Source: a virus. From it: 28,515 bases of DNA. Positions 22,825 through 28,515 of the stretch are shown piece by piece. Positions within the stretch are counted from its first letter, which is position 1, and every line of letters begins with the position of its first letter. The notes under the pieces are model-generated. The model did no database searches. It worked only from the letters and a program-made list of their open reading frames with translations, and was not told the DNA's origin. Both the position numbers and the translations under genes were made by a program. Location of the stretch: the IMG/VR virus record IMGVR_UViG_3300028844_000518, positions 1-28,515 of that record, one strand, 5' to 3'.

Positions 22825-23040
22825 TTACTCCTTTTTTAAGATCATCGCTTTTATGAAAAGAAGAACAGATCGTTGACCTTCCATAAATGCGGTTTCAGTT
22901 GTGCTGTCTTTACTAAACGTAGATACGTCATAGTGACATCGTTTTTCTAAATCTGAGATGACAGATTTGCCTTCATCAGATCCAAAGACTATTTTATAAA
23001 ATTTAATTAAGTCTTTTAATTTATTGTTGTTGTTTGCCAT
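22825..23040 (-). CDS. Small hypothetical protein, 71 aa
   Basis: It starts MANNNNKLKDLIKFYKIVFGSDEGK and is predicted mostly helical, with a KRCHYDVSTFSKDSTTETAFMEGQR middle and a hydrophobic VLLFIKAMI end (not long enough for a membrane span). It overlaps the portal gene's 3' end by 16 nt and ends 3 nt before the scaffold start. Proteins with a similar EGQRSV-type ending occur between portal and scaffold in marine podoviruses as I remember them, but no function is known. Confidence 0.6.
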   Translation of the reverse strand: MANNNNKLKDLIKFYKIVFGSDEGKSVISDLEKRCHYDVSTFSKDSTTETAFMEGQRSVLLFIKAMILKKE

Positions 23041-24640
23041 TTAGTGCTTGTACTAGAGGCGCAGCATTTCTAGCTTGCTCACTTTGCATCATCTCTTGTT
23101 GCATCTGAGCTTGAGCTGCTTGTTGTTCTTGACGGACAGCTCTCAGTTCTTGCACTTGCTTATCTGATTTAATCATCTTAGCTGGCAAGCCTAGAATATT
23201 TATAATTTGTTTTACCAATCCATTTTCATCAATGTAATCTGTTACTGGTGCTATCTGAGCAACTGAACCAAAAATTTCTAATCCTCTCATAATACTTTCA
23301 AGTTGAGATCCTTTTTGCGCAACAGCAACTGGAGATACATATTCAATATCTACTTCTTGATTAACTAAAATTTCTGGAGCTGGTAAGAATTGTTTATTTC
23401 TTAACATGATATTAAACACTCTAATAATAAGAGGTTGTAATAATTCTTGTTGTAATCTTCCAATCACTGGTCCTAAGATCTTCATCTTCTCTTGATTACG
23501 TTGCATTACTTCAGTCGCTGTCATTGTTCTATTTTCTTGAATTAACAGCTGGTCGACATGAAATGTACGTGAGATAGATCTTCGTCTCTGATCTTCCATA
23601 TTAAGTCCGAGCGGATTGTTAGCTCCAATGTTTAAAGATTCAATCCGATCTCTACTTCCTGATCTATAATAATTTAGCGATCCTGGAGCAGTTCTTACTG
23701 GTAAGATCATTGCATCATCTGGTACCAATAAAGGTGGATCCACTTGTTTTTGCGCAGCCTTTAATGATACTTTTACCATAGTGTTTAAAACTTTTACGTC
23801 TGGTAGCGAGTTCATTCCTGGCGATCTGCCATAGATTTCGTTAGATGCTTTTAAGTATCTTGGAACGACATAAGGAAATTCTCGAAACCCACCAATGGAA
23901 ATTATGTGTCCAGTTTCATATTCCATGTAAACGGATTGAAACGGCATATTTTGTTTGTCCAATTTATTTGGATCAAATACTGATCTAGGTCTAACAACGT
24001 GAACTATCTCCACATCATCAAACGGAGCTTTTGTAAATTTAACAGCTAAGTCTCTGCTTACATTTTCTTTACCAAATTTTTCTAAAGCAGCTTTTGCAGT
24101 TAATTTAAATTTTCTATAAATAGTATCAACGAAACCTTTTTCGTTTTCTGTAATATAAATCTCTTTAATATGTCTTGCTGAAAATCTAACTATATCGTCT
24201 TTATCTTCTTCTATAAATAAACAAGAAGTACCAAAGGCTATAAGATCGTGATAATTTTCAAAAATCTCAGTTTGGAAATTCGATCTCGAAATTGCTATAT
24301 ACATCTTATCCATAGCGTCTTCGAGCCATTCTTTCGCTTCATCACTTTCGTTTAAAAGTGCCTCTTTATATCTAAGCTGAAACCATCTTTGAGCAGCTGA
24401 AGTAAGCATACCGTGAAGACTGGATGCTAACAGCTCTAAACTATGTACTGCAGTAGCGTCGTAGATTTTTATATTACGTTTGTCTCCACGAGATCTTTCA
24501 GTATTTACATCTGATTTTCTTGGCAACATATAATCAGCAACTTCTTGCCAATGGCTTTCCCAAACTTGTCTTTTAGTCTGGAGCCTAGACATATTATCTT
24601 TAAGTTCTTTAGAGAACTTTCTGAATTTTTCGTCTTGCAT
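23021..24640 (-). CDS. Portal protein (T7-type head-to-tail connector), 539 aa
   Basis: This is a podovirus connector of the T7 gp8 family. The N-terminus KRQVWESHWQEVADYMLPRK (about 23-42) and LHGMLTSAAQRWFQLRY (about 75-91) are characteristic. Later segments FREFPYVVPRYLKASNEIYGRSPG and the crown region with TATEVMQRNQEKMKILGPVIGRLQQELL (about 370-397) also fit. The C-terminal ~60 residues are a Gln-rich helix (QQAAQAQMQQEMMQSEQ), as in most connectors. Twelve copies form the vertex ring through which the terminase packages DNA. Length matches T7 gp8 (536 aa). It starts 1 nt after the upstream tag-containing protein ends. Confidence 0.92.
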   Translation of the reverse strand: MQDEKFRKFSKELKDNMSRLQTKRQVWESHWQEVADYMLPRKSDVNTERSRGDKRNIKIYDATAVHSLELLASSLHGMLTSAAQRWFQLRYKEALLNESDEAKEWLEDAMDKMYIAISRSNFQTEIFENYHDLIAFGTSCLFIEEDKDDIVRFSARHIKEIYITENEKGFVDTIYRKFKLTAKAALEKFGKENVSRDLAVKFTKAPFDDVEIVHVVRPRSVFDPNKLDKQNMPFQSVYMEYETGHIISIGGFREFPYVVPRYLKASNEIYGRSPGMNSLPDVKVLNTMVKVSLKAAQKQVDPPLLVPDDAMILPVRTAPGSLNYYRSGSRDRIESLNIGANNPLGLNMEDQRRRSISRTFHVDQLLIQENRTMTATEVMQRNQEKMKILGPVIGRLQQELLQPLIIRVFNIMLRNKQFLPAPEILVNQEVDIEYVSPVAVAQKGSQLESIMRGLEIFGSVAQIAPVTDYIDENGLVKQIINILGLPAKMIKSDKQVQELRAVRQEQQAAQAQMQQEMMQSEQARNAAPLVQALNGKQQQ

Positions 24641-24641
24641 G

Positions 24642-25226
24642 TTAGCCTAGTAATTGTTTCGTAGATAAAGTTAGTTCTTCTTTAGGAACATTTAAGATAG
24701 TTGTTTTTCTACCTTTTCTTTTTATTCTTAATAATCTTTTAGCCTCAGCATCTTCTTCATTCTGAGCCATCTCAACAGCTGTTGGTCCTTTAGGAGCCTG
24801 ACCTTTTGCTTCAGCTTGAGTTCTTTTAACTAACTGATTGTCTGAAATAGTTTGTTTTTCTATTTTCTTTGCAAGTTCAATTCCTTGAGCTTTTTTCGCA
24901 GCTGTTACTCTATTACTACCATCATTATCTCCTCTAGTAGTATTACTCGTTACAGTTTTAGTTTTTGGTTTACTGTAACCAAATCTAGTTTTTGATGCTG
25001 TTTTATTTCTATTCTTAACAGCGCTACTTATACCTCTTACAACAGCGCCAGTAATACCACCTCTTTTAACAAAGTTTACAGCTGTGTTTACAGCTTTTCT
25101 TCCTTCGTTTCTATTTGATGCTCTACTTGCATCTCTTGCAGTTCCATAAGAACCATCTGATTTTCTTCCAGCTGGACCGACACCGCCGCCGCCTCCAGTT
25201 GAATTTCCTCCACCAAATCCACCCAT
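24642..25226 (-). CDS. Gly-rich protein with C-terminal TILN...LLG tag, 194 aa
   Basis: It starts MGGFGGGNSTGGGGG, followed by a basic, Ser/Thr/Asn-rich low-complexity region (about 20-165). The last ~28 residues read RIKRKGRKTTILN, then an ELTLSTKQLLG end. This end repeats that of the neighbouring 84-aa protein (KKRKGRRSTILN ... DTKNLLGGN), and both begin with MGGF. A similar basic-TIL(N/T)-LLG pattern is found, as I recall, in small proteins beside terminase or portal genes of many marine phages. The ATG has a GGAGG site, situated in the end of the previous gene. Function is unknown; interaction with portal or terminase is a guess. Confidence 0.65.
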   Translation of the reverse strand: MGGFGGGNSTGGGGGVGPAGRKSDGSYGTARDASRASNRNEGRKAVNTAVNFVKRGGITGAVVRGISSAVKNRNKTASKTRFGYSKPKTKTVTSNTTRGDNDGSNRVTAAKKAQGIELAKKIEKQTISDNQLVKRTQAEAKGQAPKGPTAVEMAQNEEDAEAKRLLRIKRKGRKTTILNVPKEELTLSTKQLLG

Positions 25227-25227
25227 A

Positions 25228-25482
25228 TTAATTTCCTCCTAATAAGTTTTTTGTATCTATGTTTTCTTCGTCTATGTCTAATAGACCTTGATTGGTATTT
25301 AAGATTGTAGAACGTCTACCTTTACGTTTTTTTTCTACTTTCTCTAATTCGTCGGTAACTTCTTCTTCTCTTTGTTTATCATCCACTGGAGGAAGTTCTT
25401 TTTTTACATCTTCCACTACTGGCTCAATAAACTGAGGTTGTTGTTTTGGTATACCAAATACTTTTCTAATAAATCCACCCAT
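25228..25482 (-). CDS. Small protein with MGGF start and TILN...LLG tag, 84 aa
   Basis: The N-terminus MGGFIRKVFGIPKQQ could be an amphipathic or myristoyl-like Gly-rich segment. The middle is a charged Glu/Lys/Asp stretch (about 25-53), followed by KRKGRRSTILNTNQGLL and an NLLG ending at residues 80-83. The C-terminal tag and MGGF start are shared with the next gene, showing that the two are diverged paralogues or share a short binding motif. It lies between the terminase and portal genes, 2 nt after the former. No enzyme motif is present. Confidence 0.65.
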   Translation of the reverse strand: MGGFIRKVFGIPKQQPQFIEPVVEDVKKELPPVDDKQREEEVTDELEKVEKKRKGRRSTILNTNQGLLDIDEENIDTKNLLGGN

Positions 25483-25484
25483 AA

Positions 25485-26756
25485 TTATATAATGTTGTAA
25501 TCGTTGATTGCTGTTTGTTGTTTAGTTACGTTTGTATCTTTTAATCCTTCAAAGCCAGTTGCCATTACTCTAACAGCATCGCAATAGTGACTAGACCATG
25601 AATGAACGGGTTTTGTATTAAACACTCTTTCTTTCTCAGAGTATTTTCTATGATAGTGTCGCAAAGCATTTACAAGGTCTTTGCAATTATCTAGATCAAT
25701 TCGACATCTCGGCAGTAAAACCTTAACTGCGTGGATACCATCTTCGAGCGGTGTTTTACCAACCACTCTAAATTTTACACCTAATTGATAAGCTACTTCT
25801 CTTCTTGATCTACCGCTTGTAAACTCAGTAACTTCAATATCGTGTGGCGCATAATGTGTTCCGTAAACATAAGGTTTAGATTTAAGAACTTCCACATAAT
25901 GCGGTAAGGCTTGGTTTCTGTTTGCATAGCAATCAATAATATTAATGCTATGTCCTACTTCCTGGAAAAAAACTATTGTTGTGTCATCCTTATAACCAAG
26001 GTCAAATGCAGTATGAACCAAATATCCAGGATCATAAGGCACTGTAGTAATATGCTTCTTCTCTTCTAGATCAGAGATAATATCACCATAAATTGAACCA
26101 GGTTGATTGCCAGTAAAACTACATTCAAATTCTTGTTTGAATTTAGCTTCTCCCATAACGGTGAGTGCATTATCCAGTTCTTCAGGATCAATAATTTTTG
26201 TCTCTGATGCTCTAGCGGTATATAAAAACCACTTAGGATCTTTTTGAGCTTTTTGATAATAGTCATAAAATATATTGTTCATTGATTGCGGAGTTCCAAC
26301 CATAACCATAAAACCTTTACGGTCAGACAACGCTGGTGTTAATACTTCGTCAATTAGTGATGCTTGTACCTGAGCTGTCTCGTCTATTATTACTCCGTCT
26401 AAGTATACGCCACGGATGCTATCTGGGTTCTCACTGCTGAGTAAAGTAATTCTACTACCGTTGATAAAATCACATCTGAGTTCAGTTTCGTTGTACTTCG
26501 TTCCAGGAATTTTCTCGGTGTAAAATTTTAAGAAATCCCAGGCAATGCTTTTTGCTTGCTTATACGTTGGTGCGATATACGCATACCTTGGATTATAATT
26601 TGTATTGGTCAAGCAACATCTAACTAAGTGATTAATACAAAGTGTCGACTTGCCAAACCGTCTATGACATAGCAAAACTGCATTTCGATATTTCAATAAT
26701 TCTTGGTGCAGATAAGCTTGCTGCTTTCTTGGAGCGTAAGGTATTGTAACTTTCAT
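25485..26756 (-). CDS. terL: Terminase large subunit (packaging ATPase/nuclease), 423 aa
   Basis: The ATPase half has Walker A HRRFGKST (31-38), Walker B VIIDE (122-126, with D125-E126) and coupling motif VGTPQS (153-158). The nuclease half starts with FDLGYKDDTT (251-260; D252 a likely metal ligand) and ends with HYCDAVRVM, giving a late acidic residue. It is the motor that translocates and cuts DNA at the portal. At 423 aa it is shorter than T7 gp19 (586 aa) and lacks its C-terminal extension, so it belongs to another terminase lineage despite the T7-like portal. Its ATG overlaps the previous stop (TAATG). Confidence 0.95.
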   Translation of the reverse strand: MKVTIPYAPRKQQAYLHQELLKYRNAVLLCHRRFGKSTLCINHLVRCCLTNTNYNPRYAYIAPTYKQAKSIAWDFLKFYTEKIPGTKYNETELRCDFINGSRITLLSSENPDSIRGVYLDGVIIDETAQVQASLIDEVLTPALSDRKGFMVMVGTPQSMNNIFYDYYQKAQKDPKWFLYTARASETKIIDPEELDNALTVMGEAKFKQEFECSFTGNQPGSIYGDIISDLEEKKHITTVPYDPGYLVHTAFDLGYKDDTTIVFFQEVGHSINIIDCYANRNQALPHYVEVLKSKPYVYGTHYAPHDIEVTEFTSGRSRREVAYQLGVKFRVVGKTPLEDGIHAVKVLLPRCRIDLDNCKDLVNALRHYHRKYSEKERVFNTKPVHSWSSHYCDAVRVMATGFEGLKDTNVTKQQTAINDYNII

Positions 26757-26950
26757 TAGTGTAAAGTTGGTGGATGCTCCATACCATGATAAGACATATT
26801 TATTTTTCTAAATAAGTATTCAGTAAAATCCTTCTTATCCTCTTCACTCATAAATCCGTGAAAGTTAATTAATAAACCTTCGTCTTTAGATGTAAAACTG
26901 ATTGCTGTTACATCTTTAAATCTGTTAATGCTCTTCTTGTGTTTCTTCAT
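26756..26950 (-). CDS. Small hypothetical protein before terminase, 64 aa
   Basis: Start ATG 26950 was chosen because a GGGAAG site lies about 7 nt upstream; the frame also has a TTG at 26965, which would take in that site. The product is basic at the N-terminus (MKKHKKSINRFKDV), with strands TAISFTSKDEGLLINFHGF and a helix SEEDKKDFTEYLFRKI. The composition suggests a small alpha/beta protein. Function is unknown. It shares its final base with the terminase start codon, so the two are probably co-translated. Confidence 0.6.
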   Translation of the reverse strand: MKKHKKSINRFKDVTAISFTSKDEGLLINFHGFMSEEDKKDFTEYLFRKINMSYHGMEHPPTLH

Positions 26951-27140
26951 GTGTATTCTTCCCAAGGTTTATCGTATAAGACCTGGCGACCACTTTTTGG
27001 TATATGGCACCTCTTTAGTTTTATTCAGTTTTTCGCTGTACTTTTAACGATAGTTGTTGGGTAAACGATTAGTTTTCTAGATAACAATTAACTTATTTAA
27101 ACTTTTGTAACTTGGTATGTCACTTACTAACTTACGAACC

Positions 27141-27575
27141 TCATGTCGTGTGCGAGACTTTGTTTGTGCTGTCTCGACTAACGGAGTTTGATACGTCTTT
27201 ATAATTCTCTTGATCTTGATTGCTCCAAGTAATTTGGATATTTGTATCTTGCTTGATCTCTTGCTTGTCTCCATAAATACCTATTAGTTTCGAAGCCATC
27301 CATCGATAGTGATGTAACTTCTCTCGAACAACAGCAATGTTCTTATTATCTGCGAACTCAAGTTCCTCAATCATCTTATCAAGGAAGGTTTGTGATGCTA
27401 TCTTACGAGCGGTTAATATTTTCTCTGCAAACTCTTTATCAGTTGCTATCCAGTCATAAACTTTAGATAAGCTTGGATTAGCTTTGTCTTGGCAAATCCT
27501 CGTTAGTGGCTTGCCGTTCATCAGTTCCTTTATAATATTCGAACTTATTTCTGGTGTTAGCTGTAGCTTGTTCAT
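27141..27575 (-). CDS. Terminase small subunit candidate, 144 aa
   Basis: Residues about 8-50 (PEISSNIIKELMNGKPLTRICQD then PSLSKVYDWIATDKEFAEKIL) form a helix-turn-helix of the kind seen in Sf6-type small terminases: a 'G-x-x-L-x-x-I-C' helix followed by 'S-x-x-x-V-Y-x-W'. The rest is helical (REKLHHYRWMASKLIG) with a Gln/Asp/Asn-rich tail. Small terminases recognise the packaging site and regulate the large subunit. Its position two genes ahead of terL agrees. It overlaps the preceding HGG-motif gene by 98 nt in another frame, an unusually long overlap. Confidence 0.75.
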   Translation of the reverse strand: MNKLQLTPEISSNIIKELMNGKPLTRICQDKANPSLSKVYDWIATDKEFAEKILTARKIASQTFLDKMIEELEFADNKNIAVVREKLHHYRWMASKLIGIYGDKQEIKQDTNIQITWSNQDQENYKDVSNSVSRDSTNKVSHTT

Positions 27576-27765
27576 AATTTATATTCTTTAAGTTCTTCAA
27601 AGACTTTAGCTTACCATCTAGTGTTTTAGGACCAGTGGACCAACCTCCGTGAATACGACAACGAATAGTACCTTTTTTAGTAAGTATTCCAGATGCTTTA
27701 CAAGGTAACTTATTCTGTTTGTTGATCGTTTGACATTGTAAGCGATGTTTATGTCTAGCAGCCAT
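27478..27765 (-). CDS. HGG-motif zinc-ribbon-like protein, 95 aa
   Basis: From ATG 27765 the product is MAARHKHRLQCQ..., with C11, C22 and C36 followed by H39 in RCRIHGGWSTGPKT. The HGGxSTGPKT motif (39-48) is a common signature of small phage proteins located close to terminase genes and may bind zinc. The frame can be extended to TTG 27798, but neither start has a good ribosome site. The C-terminal third (YYKGTDERQATNEDLPRQS) overlaps the small terminase gene by 98 nt. Function in packaging is inferred from position only. Confidence 0.65.
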   Translation of the reverse strand: MAARHKHRLQCQTINKQNKLPCKASGILTKKGTIRCRIHGGWSTGPKTLDGKLKSLKNLKNINYEQATANTRNKFEYYKGTDERQATNEDLPRQS

Positions 27766-27828
27766 AAGCGGTGTTATGTTTTTAGATTTAAAAAACAAAA
27801 AAAATAAAAAAAAAAACGAAAGTGAAAG

Positions 27829-27845
27829 CGTATTCTTTAAATACG
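27829..27845. promoter_or_regulatory. Palindrome just downstream of the packaging promoter
   Basis: CGTATT and AATACG are perfect 6-bp inverted repeats with a 5-nt spacer, placed about 5-20 nt after the predicted transcription start. It may be an operator for a repressor or a 5'-leader hairpin. It is followed by a long T-rich run, but the run begins about 12 nt after the stem, so a simple terminator is less likely. Confidence 0.4.
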
Positions 27846-27856
27846 TTGATGAGCGA

Positions 27857-27884
27857 ATTGTAATACACTCATATAACTATTCAA
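27857..27884 (-). promoter_or_regulatory. sigma70-like promoter of the packaging/structural operon
   Basis: On the minus strand TTGAAT (27884-27879) and TACAAT (27862-27857) are separated by 16 nt, each matching consensus at five of six positions. It lies in the 160-nt space between the HTH protein gene and the HGG-motif gene, so it would drive the long leftward packaging and head operon with initiation near 27850. Confidence 0.5.
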
Positions 27885-27925
27885 GTGAAAATTTATTTTT
27901 TAAAAATATTTGAAGATTAAGGTAA

Positions 27926-28384
27926 TTAACTACTAAAACTGTCTAAATAGTCAAATTTTATTTTACCTTTTAATTTGTCTACTAGCTTACCTAGGATAGT
28001 TAAATATCTATTCTTAATTGTAGTACGATGATAACCAAAATGTCTTGCTAACTCTGACCATTTATATTTCTTTGCTCGCATCCAAATCATCTCTCTTACT
28101 TCTATAGGATTATCTACAATCTCTTTATCAACATACATTAAAACTTCTATTGCAAGCTCCCACCTACTAATTTGTGATGGTGTTGCTCTAAATTTTAATT
28201 CCTTTTTATAATAACCAATATCTTTTTTCTCATAACTCGTAACCAATAAGTCATACATGCTTGGTGCTCCAGGATGTTTAGGCTTGGCAATATATCTTTC
28301 AGTTCTTGCAGCATCATCAAAGAGATTACATAAATAACTTATTGTAAGTATATCTCGTTCAATAATTTTATGAATATTATTCAA
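27926..28384 (-). CDS. HTH protein (sigma region 4-like, DUF6362-type), 152 aa
   Basis: The C-terminal half contains VREMIWMRAKKYKWSELARHFGYHRTTIKNRYLTILGKLVDKL, a helix-turn-helix similar to sigma factor region 4 (WSELARHFGYHRTTIKNRY). The N-terminal part has a helix with DAARTERYIAKPKHPG. I recall proteins of this shape (DUF6362) in alphaproteobacterial phages near terminase genes. Start is TTG 28384, supported by an AAAGGA site about 8 nt upstream and by overlap with the stop of the previous gene; no closer ATG is available. It probably binds DNA and may regulate late genes or assist packaging. Confidence 0.7.
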   Translation of the reverse strand: MNNIHKIIERDILTISYLCNLFDDAARTERYIAKPKHPGAPSMYDLLVTSYEKKDIGYYKKELKFRATPSQISRWELAIEVLMYVDKEIVDNPIEVREMIWMRAKKYKWSELARHFGYHRTTIKNRYLTILGKLVDKLKGKIKFDYLDSFSS

Positions 28385-28515
28385 GGTTACGTTCCTTTAA
28401 TAACTTACCTAATATCCACGGATATTTTAATTCTGTTGTCTTAACCGCTCTAAGCTCTGTGTCAGGCAAGGTATTTAATGTATCGTATAATTCGTACTGA
28501 TCTAACTTTGCAAAC
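28377..28515 (-). CDS. 3' end of an unknown gene, partial
   Basis: The frame is open from the right edge to TAA 28379-28377, giving the last 45 codons. They read FAKLDQYELYDTLNTLPD, then ELRAVKTTELKYPW, and finish ILGKLLKERNLE. It is helical and charged, with no motif I recognise. The stop overlaps the TTG start of the HTH gene (TTGAATAA), showing that the two are in one transcript. Confidence 0.55.
   Translation of the reverse strand, partial: FAKLDQYELYDTLNTLPDTELRAVKTTELKYPWILGKLLKERNLE

Noticed and set aside
26966-27140. Possible small gene in the gap before the terminase group
   Set aside because: The frames I read here either lack an ATG or are broken by stops; a 13-codon GTG frame has no proper ribosome site. 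I see no feature.
26066-27274. Minus-strand ORFs of 66 codons (26066-26266) and 65 codons (27077-27274)
   Set aside because: The first is inside terL in another frame; the second overlaps the small terminase candidate and has no family motif.
1-28515. CRISPR array, insertion sequence or rRNA
   Set aside because: No regularly spaced repeats, transposase motifs or rRNA-like sequence were seen.

Overview
This window is an A+T-rich segment of a podovirus-like (short-tailed) marine phage genome, carrying almost the whole packaging, head, tail, ejection and lysis half. The host is most likely a low-GC marine alphaproteobacterium of the SAR11/Pelagibacter type. This is inferred from base composition, from several small basic proteins that I recall from marine podoviruses, and from a tRNA-Ser fragment at the left edge that looks like a prophage attachment site. 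No database search was possible. Nearly every gene lies on the minus strand, so transcription runs from the right edge to the left.

In transcription order (right to left) the window holds: the 3' end of an unknown gene and a TTG-started HTH protein; a promoter with a small palindrome near 27.85 kb; an HGG-motif protein, a small-terminase candidate, a small protein and the terminase large subunit; two small paralogues that share a C-terminal TILN...LLG tag; the portal (T7-type head-to-tail connector); a small ORF; the scaffold; another small ORF; the major capsid gene; a small virion or decoration protein; a secreted Cys-containing small protein; tail tube A-like and B-like proteins; a GNAT-like protein and a series of three large plus one small internal virion (ejection) proteins; a T7 gp17-like fibre; a 1869-residue modular tail protein; and a lysis region (coiled-coil/TM protein, PD-(D/E)XK-like protein, M15 endolysin, holin) followed by a chain of tiny overlapping genes.

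The most striking feature is that the major capsid gene is split by a 228-nt group I intron with no ORF. The two halves look like separate ORFs (91 and 212 codons). Joining them at a P1-defined splice site restores a continuous capsid sequence of 287 aa. P1, P3, P4, P5, P6, P7, P7.1, P8 and P9 can all be paired by eye.

At the left end the last codons of a possible rightward gene (perhaps the integrase) abut the 3' half of a tRNA-Ser gene on the minus strand, the usual form of an attP core. About 0.65 kb away the phage carries a complete tRNA-Ser(GCU) on the plus strand with its own sigma70-like promoter. Both carry the same anticodon loop. Together these suggest a temperate phage that integrates at a host serine tRNA gene.
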